DNA from: an uncultured Planctomycetaceae bacterium | Lineage (GTDB): Bacteria > Planctomycetota > Planctomycetia > Pirellulales > UBA1268 | Assembly: GCA_903949225.1 (NCBI GenBank) | Contig: CAJAYZ010000553.1 | Coordinates: 1 to 11,453 of the forward strand | Length of the DNA: 11,453 bases | Direction: 5' to 3' | Part shown: piece by piece, positions 1 through 8,249 of the stretch | Layout: each line of letters starts with the position of its first letter | Position numbering within the stretch: position 1 is the stretch's first letter | Program-made: the position numbers and the translations under genes | The notes under the pieces: model-generated | Told to the model about the DNA's origin: nothing | What the model saw: the letters and a program-made list of their open reading frames with translations, nothing else | Databases searched by the model: none

Positions 1-810
1 CTCGATGTCGGCTTCAAGCGGGTGCAGTTCACCCCCGACCTCATGCCCTCCGACATCACCGGCACCAACGTCCTCGAGGAGGACGAATCTGGCCGCCGCA
101 GCTTCCGCTTCGTCGAGGGGCCGATCTTCACGAACATCCTCCTCGCCGACGAGATCAACCGCACGCCGCCGAAGACGCAGGCAGCCCTCCTCCAGGCGAT
201 GCAGGAGCGCGAGGTCTCGGTGGGGCAGGAGACCTACCAGCTCCCCGATCCGTTCTTCACGATCGCCACGCAAAACCCGATCGAGCAGGAGGGGACCTAC
301 CCGCTCCCGGAGGCGCAGCTCGACCGCTTCATGTTCAACATCAAGGTCGGCTATCCCTCCGCCAGCGAGGAGGAGCAGATCCTCATGGCGACCACCCGGT
401 CGGAGAAGCCGGAAGTGCGGAAAGTGCTCTCCGGGAGAGCGATCGTCAACATCCAGAAGCTCGTCGGGAGCGTGGCGGTGAGCGAGTATGTCGTCAAGTA
501 CGTCGCCCGCCTCGTCCGCGCCACCAGGCCGAAGGATCCGCAGGCCCCGTCCTATGTCGCCGAGCTCGTCGACTGGGGCGCCGGTCCCCGCGCCGGCCAG
601 TTCCTCATCCAGGGTGGGAAGGCGATGGCAGCGATGGACGGCCGCTTCAGCGTCTCCATCGACGATGTTCGGCGGATCGCCGTGCCGGTGCTCCGCCACC
701 GCATTGCCACCAACTTTCAGGCTCAGGCCGACGGCCTGACCAGCGAGTCGATCGTCGAGCGGCTCGTCCGCGAGGTGCCCGAGCCGGAGATCCCCAAGCT
801 CGTGAAGTGA
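1..810 (+). CDS. MoxR-family AAA+ ATPase (3' part; 5' end outside window)
   Basis: MoxR ATPases are AAA+ chaperone-like enzymes that remodel VWA-domain partner proteins using ATP. The frame is open from base 1, so the gene starts upstream; 269 codons are present, and since the family is usually about 320-335 residues, roughly 60 N-terminal residues including Walker A are missing. Visible motifs, numbered from the first codon in the window: the MoxR signature FKRVQFTPDLMPSDITGT (6-23), Walker B LLADEIN with D50 and E51, sensor 1 ATQNP with N92, and PEAQLDRF with the likely arginine finger R109. The rest is the C-terminal helical lid. The DUF58 gene follows in the same orientation, and two further VWA proteins follow that, which is the classic MoxR operon context. 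An ATG or GTG near base 22 should not be taken as the start because the conserved signature begins before it. The family call is very secure; the specific client is inferred from the neighbours. Confidence 0.95.
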   Translation, partial: LDVGFKRVQFTPDLMPSDITGTNVLEEDESGRRSFRFVEGPIFTNILLADEINRTPPKTQAALLQAMQEREVSVGQETYQLPDPFFTIATQNPIEQEGTYPLPEAQLDRFMFNIKVGYPSASEEEQILMATTRSEKPEVRKVLSGRAIVNIQKLVGSVAVSEYVVKYVARLVRATRPKDPQAPSYVAELVDWGAGPRAGQFLIQGGKAMAAMDGRFSVSIDDVRRIAVPVLRHRIATNFQAQADGLTSESIVERLVREVPEPEIPKLVK

Positions 811-813
811 TCC

Positions 814-830
814 CTGCGGGTTGTCCGCAG
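814..830 (+). promoter_or_regulatory. Hairpin between the MoxR and DUF58 genes
   Basis: CTGCGG (814-819) and CCGCAG (825-830) form a perfect 6-bp stem around a 5-nt loop. It begins four bases after the MoxR stop codon and ends one base before the ATG at 832. No T-tract follows, so it is not a standard intrinsic terminator. It would hide a ribosome site for the ATG at 832, which is one reason for preferring the DUF58 start at 886. It may be an RNA-stabilising or translation-tuning element; the role is inference. Confidence 0.4.
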
Positions 831-885
831 AATGACAGCGGGGCTCGTTGCCCGCGCCGGTCCCCTTTCCCTGGCGACGGACTCC

Positions 886-1785
886 ATGGTGCGTGCGGTC
901 GAGGAATACCTGAAGCCGCAGGTCGTGCGTCAGATCGCGCGGCTGGATCTCCGTGCGCAGTTCATCGTCAAAGGATTCCTCCAGGGGCTCCACGCCAGCC
1001 CCTACCAGGGCTTCTCGGTCGAGTTCAGCGAGCACCGCAAATACACCCATGGCGACGATCCAAAAGACATCGACTGGCTCGTCTACGCCAAGACCGACAA
1101 GCATTACGTCAAGAAGTTCGAGGCCGAGACCAACATCACCGGGTATCTGGCCATCGACGCCAGCGCCAGCATGGCGTACACCCATCGCCAGGAGCTCACG
1201 AAGCTCGACTATTCGATCTCCCTGGCGGCCGCGCTCTGCTGGCTCATGATCCACCAGCAGGATCCTTGCGGACTGATGGTGTTTGACGAGAAGCTCCACT
1301 CGAGCCTCCCGGCCCGTTCGAAGCGGTCGCAGATCGCACAGGTGCTCTCCGTCCTCTCCAAAGTGAAGCCCTCGCGGCGGACCGACATCGCGCGGAGCCT
1401 CATCCAGATCGGGGCCATGCTCCGCCACCGCTCGCTGGTGATGGTGTTCAGCGATTTGCTCGCCGATCCGGAGCCGATCCGCGATGCGCTCCTCCGACTG
1501 CGGCATCGGGGGCACGACGTGATCCTGTTCCATGTCCTCGACGAGGCGGAGGTCGCCTTCCCCTTCGATGGGATGGTTGAGTTCACGGAGCCGGAGACGG
1601 AGGAGAAACTCGTCGTCGACGCCGATGGCGCCCGTCGGGAATACCTCGAGGCGGTGCAGGCCTTCCGCGAGGACTACCGGCGCACCTGCTTCCACGCCGG
1701 GATCGACTATGTCCCGCTCGACACGAGCATGCAGTTCGACCGCGCCTTGATGGAGTATCTCGTCAGTCGCCGGAATCGTTTTTAG
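886..1785 (+). CDS. DUF58 family protein with VWA-type metal site
   Basis: DUF58 proteins are cytosolic partners of MoxR ATPases and contain a VWA-like fold. The start at 886 gives 299 residues and places the N-terminus (VEEYLKP...) where family members normally begin. An upstream in-frame ATG at 832 would add 18 unconserved residues and sits directly behind a hairpin at 814-830, so I prefer 886, although neither start has a strong Shine-Dalgarno site. The family block runs SPYQGFSVEFSEHRKY, then GDDPKDIDWLVYAKTDKHYV, then a long FEAETN stretch. A complete MIDAS-type motif, DASASM, follows (D91 counting from 886), with later candidate metal ligands in RRTDI and FSDLL. No membrane segment or signal peptide is seen. 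The gene lies between the MoxR ATPase and two membrane VWA proteins, so it probably acts with them as a complex. Family assignment is secure; the cellular process is unknown. Confidence 0.92.
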   Translation: MVRAVEEYLKPQVVRQIARLDLRAQFIVKGFLQGLHASPYQGFSVEFSEHRKYTHGDDPKDIDWLVYAKTDKHYVKKFEAETNITGYLAIDASASMAYTHRQELTKLDYSISLAAALCWLMIHQQDPCGLMVFDEKLHSSLPARSKRSQIAQVLSVLSKVKPSRRTDIARSLIQIGAMLRHRSLVMVFSDLLADPEPIRDALLRLRHRGHDVILFHVLDEAEVAFPFDGMVEFTEPETEEKLVVDADGARREYLEAVQAFREDYRRTCFHAGIDYVPLDTSMQFDRALMEYLVSRRNRF

Positions 1786-1800
1786 GAAGCCGCCCCCTCC

Positions 1801-4101
1801 ATGGGACTGTCGTTCCTCACTCCCGCGCTGCTCGCCGGGGCCGCTCTCGTGGCCGTGCCGGTGATCCTCCACCTCATCATGCGGCGCAAGCCGGTGCCGC
1901 GGTCCTTTCCGGCGATGCGCTTCCTCCGCCAGCGGGCGGCCGCCAACCGGCGCCGTCTCCGCGTCAGCCACCTTCTTCTGCTCCTTCTGCGAATGGCCGC
2001 GCTGGCCGTCCTCGCCCTTGCCCTAGCCCGTCCCACGCTCCGTGGGGCCGGGTGGCTTGCCGACGGCGAGAAGCCGGTGGCCGCGGTCCTTGTCTTCGAC
2101 ACCAGCCCGCGGATGGAACTGCGGCAGGCTAACCGCACCCGTCTTCAGGAAGCGGCGGCCCTGGCCAGGGCGTTGGCCGCGAAGCTCCCGCCGGCCAGTC
2201 AGGTGGCGGTGATCGACACCGGAGGCGGGCCGGTGTCGTTCTCCCCCACGGTCGCAGCGGCGCTGGCCCGCGTCGATCGTCTGGCCGTCGGCACCGCGGC
2301 GCAGACGCTGCCGGCGGCGATGCAGGAGGGCCTCCGACTCCTCGACACCGTCCCTGAGCTCCGCCATGAGATGTTCGTCTTCACCGATTGCTCCCAGGGG
2401 GCCTGGGAGGGGCGGACCGCAGCCGATCTGATCGCCACGCACGCCGACACGGCGGTGCTGTGGGTCGATGTCGGAGCCACCGGAGCGCAAAACTTCGCGC
2501 TCGAGGCGGTCGATCTGTCGACCGACCAGCCGACGGCTGGCGCGACATTGGGCGTCACGGTGGAGACTCGGCGCAGTGGCCCCGATGCGAATCGGCCAGT
2601 CGCGGTGGAGATGCTCGGCGCCGATGGGCGGTACGCGCGGCGGGCCGTGAAGCCGGTGGCGTGGAAGGAGGGGCAGGCCGGGCAGGTGGACTTCGAGGTC
2701 ACCGGCCTCGAACCGGGGGTGCGGCAGGGGCGGGTCGTCCTTGATGGATCGGATGACATGGAGGTGGACAACGCCCGCTATTTCACCGTCGAGGTCGGCA
2801 GCCCCGCCAAGATCCTCATCGCCGCTCCCCAACCGGCTGCCGATACCGGGAGATTCCTCCTCCAGGCGATCGCGCCGGCGGCGTTGCGGAAGGCGGGGAA
2901 GGGGCGGTTTGACGCCACACTCATCGATATCGGCAAGCTCGATGCCACCCCCTGGGACGGGTACGAGGGAATGGTGCTTGCCGATCCGCCGCCGCTCACG
3001 CCCCGCACGCTCGACCTGCTCTGGCAGTGGGTGGCTGGCGGCCGGGGGCTCGTCGTCTGGCTCGGGCCGCGGGCTGCCGATGCCGGGCGGTTCAATTCGG
3101 ACGCAGCGCAGAAGCTCCTCGGTGGGAGGATCGTCCGTGTCTGGCGGAATCCCCGCGAGGACAATTTTCTCGCGCCGGCCAATCTCGATCACCCGATCCT
3201 CAGTCCCTTCCGTCGCGTCGGAGACGCCGTCCCCTGGCAGGATTTTCCCATTCAGCGATTGTGGGAGTTCGAGCCGAACGATCCGGCGGCCGACGGCAAC
3301 GACGCGGCGCCCCGGGCCGCCGGCGCCGATGCGACGGCCGACTCGGCGGTGCCGGTCGTCTCGTTCCGCAACGGTCTTCCGGCGATCCTCGAACATCGCG
3401 TCGGGCAGGGGACTGTCGTCACGGTGACGACGCCGGTGTCGCAGGCCGCTGACGATCCCGACGCCTGGAACATGCTCGCCACTGGGTTCGAGCCGTGGCC
3501 GTTCGTGATCCTCGCCAACGAGACGCTCCTCCATTCGATCGACACCGCCGACGACCGCAACATCGCCGCCGGCGCCGCGGCCGTCGTCCATCTCCAGCGC
3601 CGCGATGTGGCAACGGCCTTCGTAAGCACCCCCGGTGGCGACGACTTCCCCGCGCCGGTCGACCAGCGACGCGGCACCGTGACGGTGACGACGACCCAGG
3701 TGCCGGGCAATTACCGGATACGCTCCGGCGGCGATGTCGGCGGGGTCGTGCGGGGATTCAGCGCCAATCTCGCCGCCGAGAGCATCGACGCCCGGCGGCT
3801 CGCCGACGCCGGCCTCGTCGCGGCCCTGGGGCCGGGCTATCGACTCGCGAAGAGCGAGGCCGAGCTGGTGCGCGACGTGAAGCTCGAACGGGTCGGCGCC
3901 GAGCTGTCGGGGTGGTTCATCCTCCTGGCGGCGTTGGCAATGGCCGGGGATTGGATCGTCGCCAACCGTTTCTACGCGCCACGGGACGATGCCGGAGCCG
4001 TGCCAAATGTTGGTGCGGGTGCCGGTGACGCAGGGGCTTCGGGGGCGCCGCCGCCGCTGCCGGGTGGCGCTGGGATGGCCGTGCGGGGGGGCGACGCATG
4101 A
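1801..4101 (+). CDS. BatA-like membrane protein, degenerate VWA domain, amidotransferase-like fold
   Basis: The 766-residue protein opens with the BatA / aerotolerance-regulator N-terminal domain: a hydrophobic segment at about 6-26, the HLIMRRKPVPRSFPAMRFL signature, and a second membrane segment at about 57-77. A VWA-like region follows, but its metal motif reads DTSPRM (D100-M105) instead of DxSxS, so metal binding is probably weak or lost; FTDCS (about 194-198) sits where the later VWA aspartate is expected. Residues about 337-425 (AKILIAAPQ ... GGRGLVVWLGP) resemble the class I amidotransferase-like fold found in such proteins, with no catalytic Cys recognised. About 490-519 is low-complexity Ala/Asp. 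A last membrane helix lies at about 702-724 and is followed by a Gly/Ala/Pro-rich tail. It starts 15 bases after the DUF58 stop, with AGGAAG at 1784-1789 as a distant ribosome site, and its stop overlaps the next start. The role is probably a membrane partner of the MoxR/DUF58 pair. Confidence 0.88.
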   Translation: MGLSFLTPALLAGAALVAVPVILHLIMRRKPVPRSFPAMRFLRQRAAANRRRLRVSHLLLLLLRMAALAVLALALARPTLRGAGWLADGEKPVAAVLVFDTSPRMELRQANRTRLQEAAALARALAAKLPPASQVAVIDTGGGPVSFSPTVAAALARVDRLAVGTAAQTLPAAMQEGLRLLDTVPELRHEMFVFTDCSQGAWEGRTAADLIATHADTAVLWVDVGATGAQNFALEAVDLSTDQPTAGATLGVTVETRRSGPDANRPVAVEMLGADGRYARRAVKPVAWKEGQAGQVDFEVTGLEPGVRQGRVVLDGSDDMEVDNARYFTVEVGSPAKILIAAPQPAADTGRFLLQAIAPAALRKAGKGRFDATLIDIGKLDATPWDGYEGMVLADPPPLTPRTLDLLWQWVAGGRGLVVWLGPRAADAGRFNSDAAQKLLGGRIVRVWRNPREDNFLAPANLDHPILSPFRRVGDAVPWQDFPIQRLWEFEPNDPAADGNDAAPRAAGADATADSAVPVVSFRNGLPAILEHRVGQGTVVTVTTPVSQAADDPDAWNMLATGFEPWPFVILANETLLHSIDTADDRNIAAGAAAVVHLQRRDVATAFVSTPGGDDFPAPVDQRRGTVTVTTTQVPGNYRIRSGGDVGGVVRGFSANLAAESIDARRLADAGLVAALGPGYRLAKSEAELVRDVKLERVGAELSGWFILLAALAMAGDWIVANRFYAPRDDAGAVPNVGAGAGDAGASGAPPPLPGGAGMAVRGGDA

Positions 4102-6401
4102 CGCCGCTTGTGGCACTCGTCCTCGAGGAGTTGTCGCTCGACTTCGATCCGGTCGTGTCGTGGTGGTTTGTCGCCCTGGTGACGCTCGCGCTCGTGGCGG
4201 TACTCGTGGCGGTGGGCCCCGACCGCTCGCGCGTCCCGGCGAGGCGGAGGCTCGTGCTCGTGCTCCTTCGCACCGGCGCGTTTTTGGCGCTGGTGGCCTG
4301 CCTGCTGCGGCCGACGCTCGTGGCGACCCGTCAGGCTCGCCAGCAAGGCACGCTGCTGGTGCTCGCCGATGCGTCAGAGAGCATGACTGTCGTGGACGGG
4401 GCTGCGGGCCGGACGCGCTTCGATGAGATGACGGCGGCGCTGGCTGCCGCCCGCCCGGCCGCCGCCAAGCTCGTGGCCGAGGGGGATGTCGATATCAGTC
4501 TCTGGGCCTTCGACCGTGAGGCCCGCCCTGTGGCTGGGACGGCGGAAGACCCCTTTCCGATCGGCGCTTGGCAGCGTGGGACGGCGAGCGACCAGACGGC
4601 GATCGGCGCCGCCCTCGACGACGCGCTGCGGGCCACGGCAGGGCGGCCGCTGGCGGGCGTGATCGTGCTCTCCGACGGCGCCCAACACGCCTACCCGCCG
4701 CGCGACCAGCCGCCACAGGGGGTGGCGCGGAAGCTCGGGGATGCGGCCGTGCCGCTGTGGAGCGTCACCTTCGGGCAGCAGCGCGGCGGAGGGCAGGGGC
4801 GCGATGCCGCGGTCACCAATCTCTCCGTCGGCGAGACGGTCTACCTGAAGAACACCCTCGAAGTCGCCGGCCGGATCCGCCTCGACGGCCTCGCTGACCG
4901 CGAGGTGGTCGTGAAGCTTCTGGCAGAGAACGAGAGCGGGGCGATGGAGGAGGTTGCCCGGACGGTTGTCCGTGGCGGCCCGCAGGTCAACGAGGAGGCG
5001 GTGCGCCTCGCCTGGACACCGAAGGCCCTCGGCGAGCGGAAGCTCTCGCTCGTGGTCGAGCCGCAGGAGGGGGAGGTGGTCCTCACCAACAACGAACTCT
5101 CGACGTTCGTCGAGGTGGTCGACGGGGGCTTGCGGGTTCTCTATCTCGAGGGAGCGCTGCGGGTCGAGCAGCGATTCCTCCGCCGCGTTCTCGCTGCGAG
5201 CCCCGACATGCAGGTCGACTTCGAGTGGATCGACGCCGCCGGTCGGCGGAATTGGCCGCTCAATCTCGGCCGCAAGCTCGACGCCGGGTACGACGTGTTT
5301 CTCATCGGCGACCTCGATGCCTCGGCCCTGTCTCCTCAGGATCTCGGTGCCATCGTCGCCAAGGTCAACGGCGGTGCGGGAATCGGTTTTCTCGGTGGCT
5401 TTCACGCCTTCGAAGCCGGTGGCTGGGGAAGTACGGCCATCGGCCAATTGCTCCCTTTCGAGTCTGACAAACTGGCGCGACAGCCGTTCGACCAGCCGAT
5501 CCGCCCGGGGCTCCACCTGCCAGGTCCGCTGAAAATGATCCCCGATCAGCGGTTCGGCGGTGTCTCGATCCTCCGCCTCGGGCCCACCGATCAAGAGACC
5601 CGCGCCGCCTGGCAGGCCCTGCCGCCACTCGAGGGCGCCAACGACCTCGGACGACTCGTGCCCAGTGCGAAGCCGCTGGCCGTCACCTCCGACGGCAGGC
5701 CGCTGCTTGTTGCCCGCGAGTTTGGTGAGGGGCGCGTGCTCGCGTTTGCCGCCGATTCGACCTGGCGGTGGGCGATGCAGGGCGGCGGTGAGCAACACCG
5801 GCGCTTCTGGCGACAGATGGTCCTCTGGCTCGCCAAACAGGACGACTCCGGCAACGACTCGCTGTGGGTCCGCCTGGCGCAGCGCCGCGTGGCCCCCGGT
5901 GCGACGATTCCCCTCGACACGGGCCTTTCGAAGCCCGACGGCAGTGGGGTCGCGGAGGCGGCCTTCGAAGCGCTGATGACCTCACCGGGAGGGGTCTCGC
6001 GCCCGTTGCGGCTGGCGAAGAAAGAGGAGTCGTATGCGGGGGTGCTCGCCGACTTCAACGAGCCGGGGGATTGGAAGGTCACGGTCCAGGCGACCAAGCC
6101 CGGGGCCCCCCCGGTGTCGCGATCGGCACGTTTCACCGTCGTCCGGCAGGATCTCGAGTTGGCAAGCCCCAGAGCCAACCCACTCCTCATGCGGCAGTTG
6201 GCCGAGTCGACCGAGGGGGGCGGGGTGCGGTCGCCGGAGGAGCTCTCCGAGATCCTCGACGACCTGCGGACGAAGCCCTCGGCCTACGACGCCCAGGAGC
6301 AGTGGTCGGCCACCCTGTGGGACAAGTGGCCGATGTTCCTCGTCATGGCCGGGCTCCTCTGTACTGAGTGGTTTCTGCGGAAGCGCTGGGGGCTCGTGTA
6401 G
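4098..6401 (+). CDS. Membrane VWA / amidotransferase-like protein
   Basis: This 767-residue protein starts inside an ATGA overlap with the preceding gene, which suggests translational coupling and a fixed ratio of the two products. Two membrane segments lie near the N-terminus (about 21-40 and 52-72). A VWA domain follows whose metal motif DASESM (D91-M96) is intact, unlike that of its upstream neighbour; VLSDGAQH later in the domain carries the expected aspartate. From about residue 345 (LRVLYLEGALRVEQRF ... FLIGDLDASAL ... GIGFLGGFHAF) comes a class I amidotransferase-like module. Its nucleophile position holds no obvious Cys, so enzyme activity is doubtful. VAREFGEGRVLAFAADSTWRW is typical of this planctomycete family. 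A single membrane helix near the C-terminus (WPMFLVMAGLLCTEWFL) ends in a short basic tail. The protein would have soluble domains between membrane anchors. It is the last gene of the operon. Family call is good; function is inferred only from the MoxR context. Confidence 0.88.
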   Translation: MTPLVALVLEELSLDFDPVVSWWFVALVTLALVAVLVAVGPDRSRVPARRRLVLVLLRTGAFLALVACLLRPTLVATRQARQQGTLLVLADASESMTVVDGAAGRTRFDEMTAALAAARPAAAKLVAEGDVDISLWAFDREARPVAGTAEDPFPIGAWQRGTASDQTAIGAALDDALRATAGRPLAGVIVLSDGAQHAYPPRDQPPQGVARKLGDAAVPLWSVTFGQQRGGGQGRDAAVTNLSVGETVYLKNTLEVAGRIRLDGLADREVVVKLLAENESGAMEEVARTVVRGGPQVNEEAVRLAWTPKALGERKLSLVVEPQEGEVVLTNNELSTFVEVVDGGLRVLYLEGALRVEQRFLRRVLAASPDMQVDFEWIDAAGRRNWPLNLGRKLDAGYDVFLIGDLDASALSPQDLGAIVAKVNGGAGIGFLGGFHAFEAGGWGSTAIGQLLPFESDKLARQPFDQPIRPGLHLPGPLKMIPDQRFGGVSILRLGPTDQETRAAWQALPPLEGANDLGRLVPSAKPLAVTSDGRPLLVAREFGEGRVLAFAADSTWRWAMQGGGEQHRRFWRQMVLWLAKQDDSGNDSLWVRLAQRRVAPGATIPLDTGLSKPDGSGVAEAAFEALMTSPGGVSRPLRLAKKEESYAGVLADFNEPGDWKVTVQATKPGAPPVSRSARFTVVRQDLELASPRANPLLMRQLAESTEGGGVRSPEELSEILDDLRTKPSAYDAQEQWSATLWDKWPMFLVMAGLLCTEWFLRKRWGLV

Positions 6402-6526
6402 CGATTCCCCGCCCCATTTCCCCTGTCGGGGCCGTGGCCTGCCTGCTACTCTCCCCCCTCTCGCAGGCTGCCCAGTCCGCGGGAAGGTGACGAAGCAGAC
6501 AGGCCGGTTCCGGCCGGGAGTACGGA
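6402..6526. other. Intergenic gap between the MoxR operon and the two-component genes
   Basis: This 125-bp gap holds only weak structure near the operon end: GCCCC (6411-6415) can pair with GGGGC (6428-6432), and GCCTGC (6441-6446) with GCAGGC (6463-6468). Neither is followed by a T-tract, so a terminator is possible but not convincing. I found no clear -10/-35 pair and no -24/-12 sigma-54 site. A stronger hairpin just before the kinase gene is listed separately. Confidence 0.5.
6502..6515 (+). promoter_or_regulatory. GC hairpin directly before the kinase ribosome site
   Basis: GGCCGG (6502-6507) and CCGGCC (6510-6515) are separated by TT, giving a compact all-GC stem. The ribosome site GGGAG (6516-6520) begins on the very next base and is followed by six bases and the GTG start at 6527. 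In mRNA this stem could influence access to the ribosome site. Only the inverted repeat and its position are seen; regulation is inference. Confidence 0.4.
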
Positions 6527-8227
6527 GTGCGCAAGCGACGCCCCATCCGCCGCAAGCTCATGGTGGGAGGGGGCCTCGTCCTCCTCATGGTGGCGCTCCT
6601 CTCGGCGAGCAGCTTCCTCGGCACCTATTCCTACCGCCGGCTCGTGCGCGGCCTGAGCAGCCGGGCGGCGGAGTTGCCGCTGGCGAGTGATCTCGGAGAG
6701 AGCGTGGCGACGCTCCGGTTCGTCCACGCCCGGAGCTTGTCGGGGGATGTGACGGCCCTCGCCGCCGAGCCGGCCGAACTGCCGGTCGTTCCCCCGCCGC
6801 CGGTGCCCGTTCAGGAGGGGGATGACGAGGACGATGGCGACGAGGAGGCCCGCGAGCTCGGCCCCTGCAGTGCCCCATTTCTCGCGGTCCTTTCGCGGAC
6901 GGAAAGGGCCCTCGAGGCTTACCGCGAGGAGCTCGGCAAGGGGGAGATCGACAACGCCCCCCTCGGCGACCGGAGCCGCGAACGCGAGACGGCCCGACGG
7001 ATCGCCGCTAGCCTCACCCGGATCCGCGACGTGGTGGGGCGGCCGGCTGCCGGCGAGGGGGTGACGCTGGAGCAATTGCACACCCTCGGCCCCGACCTCG
7101 GTCGGCTGGCCGCGCTTTCCGCGACCCTCCCCACCTATCTCCAGGAGCACCTCCTCGATCTTTCCAGCGACGTCCGTACCGGGTATCGGACACTCATCGT
7201 CACCACCTGGGCCGCGGCGATGGCATCGGCGCTGCTTCTGGCATCGCTCGGCGTCCTCACCTACCGCTGGGTTTTCCGGCCGCTGCGCCTTCTCGGCTAC
7301 GGTTCGCGGCGCGTGGCTGCCGGCGACTTCGCCTTCCGGCTCAATCTCGACAGCCGCGACGAGATGGCGGAGCTCGCCGAGGCGCTCAACGACATGACGC
7401 AGCGTTTCCAGGAGGTCCGCGACGACCTTGACCGGAAGGTGCAACTTCGGACGCGCGAGGTGATCCGCAGCGAACAACTGGCAAGCGTCGGCTTCCTCGC
7501 TGCGGGAGTCGCCCACGAGATCAACAATCCCCTTGCCTCGATCGCAATGTGTGCCGAATCGCTGGAAAGCCGGCTTGCCGGGCTCGTGGCCGACGACAGC
7601 GAGGCGCAGGTGGCCCGTCGCTACCTCGAGCTGATCCAGGCCGAGGCGTTCCGCTGCAAAGGGATCACCGAGAAGCTCCTCGACTTTTCCCGGCTCGGTG
7701 AGGTGCGCCGCCAGCCGACGGCGATCATGGCGCTGGTGAACGATGTCGCCGAGATGCTCCGCCACGTCGGGCGGTTTGCCGGTCGCTCGATCGAGATTGA
7801 CGACGGCCCCGATCTCCCGGTGATGGTCAATCCGCAGGAGATCAAGCAGGTGGTGCTCAACCTCCTGGTGAACGCCCTCGACTGCATCGAGACGACGGGG
7901 CATGTCCGGGTGGCCGTGCGCCGGATCGGTGAGACGGCCGTGCTGACCTTCGCCGACGATGGCTGCGGGATGAATGAAGAGGTCCTCGAGCACCTCTTCG
8001 AGCCTTTTTTCACGCGTCGCAAGACGGGGCAGGGGACCGGCCTGGGGCTCTCGATCGTCCACCGGATCGTCGCCGATCATGGCGGGCGGATCGAGGCGGA
8101 GAGCGATGGGCCGGGGAAGGGGGCCACGTTCCGCGTCACGCTCCCCCTCGCGGCTGGTGCCGAGGGGCAGCGGCGCCCAGGGAACGGAGCGACGAAAGAC
8201 CCGGACTCCGCCCTCCGCGCGGCGTGA
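6527..8227 (+). CDS. Membrane sensor histidine kinase with HAMP domain
   Basis: This 566-residue sensor kinase would autophosphorylate on His and pass phosphate to the response regulator encoded just downstream. The GTG start is fixed by GGGAG at 6516-6520, six bases upstream. In order: membrane helix at about 11-32 after a basic N-terminus, an extracytoplasmic region of about 190 residues, second helix at about 222-249, HAMP domain at about 250-302, a short coiled linker, and the H-box GVAHEINNPLASI with phospho-acceptor H330. The ATPase domain has N-box QVVLNLLVNALD (441-452), G1 DDGCGM (477-482), F-box FEPFF (491-495) and G2 GQGTGLGLS (501-509). All catalytic motifs are intact. The H-box and N-box are of the NtrB-like class often paired with sigma-54 activators. 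The sensor region carries a Pro run followed by a strongly acidic stretch (about 85-110), which is unusual. The ligand is unknown. Confidence 0.95.
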   Translation: MRKRRPIRRKLMVGGGLVLLMVALLSASSFLGTYSYRRLVRGLSSRAAELPLASDLGESVATLRFVHARSLSGDVTALAAEPAELPVVPPPPVPVQEGDDEDDGDEEARELGPCSAPFLAVLSRTERALEAYREELGKGEIDNAPLGDRSRERETARRIAASLTRIRDVVGRPAAGEGVTLEQLHTLGPDLGRLAALSATLPTYLQEHLLDLSSDVRTGYRTLIVTTWAAAMASALLLASLGVLTYRWVFRPLRLLGYGSRRVAAGDFAFRLNLDSRDEMAELAEALNDMTQRFQEVRDDLDRKVQLRTREVIRSEQLASVGFLAAGVAHEINNPLASIAMCAESLESRLAGLVADDSEAQVARRYLELIQAEAFRCKGITEKLLDFSRLGEVRRQPTAIMALVNDVAEMLRHVGRFAGRSIEIDDGPDLPVMVNPQEIKQVVLNLLVNALDCIETTGHVRVAVRRIGETAVLTFADDGCGMNEEVLEHLFEPFFTRRKTGQGTGLGLSIVHRIVADHGGRIEAESDGPGKGATFRVTLPLAAGAEGQRRPGNGATKDPDSALRAA

Positions 8228-8238
8228 ACGTAAACACT

Positions 8239-8242
8239 GGAG
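8239..8242 (+). promoter_or_regulatory. Ribosome site fixing the response regulator start
   Basis: GGAG at 8239-8242 lies seven bases before GTG at 8250. This decides between that GTG and the ATG at 8271, and it excludes the much longer open frame that extends back into the kinase gene. Confidence 0.75.
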
Positions 8243-8249
8243 ATGTGAC

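Noticed and set aside
2023..4116. 697-codon open frame on the - strand across the BatA-like gene
   Set aside because: It is an antisense shadow created by high GC content. Its translation is Arg/Pro/Gly-rich with no family motif, while the + strand gene has clear domains.
4374..5798. 474-codon open frame on the - strand across the second VWA gene
   Set aside because: It has no motif and lies opposite a well-supported gene.
6435..6449. Possible sigma-54 (-24/-12) promoter before the kinase gene
   Set aside because: TGGC is present, but the downstream GC lies at the wrong spacing, and the rest does not fit the consensus.
7974..8249. Extended N-terminus of the response regulator overlapping the kinase gene
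   Set aside because: The added 92 residues are low-complexity Ser/Arg shadow sequence. The GTG at 8250 has a ribosome site and sits directly before the receiver domain.
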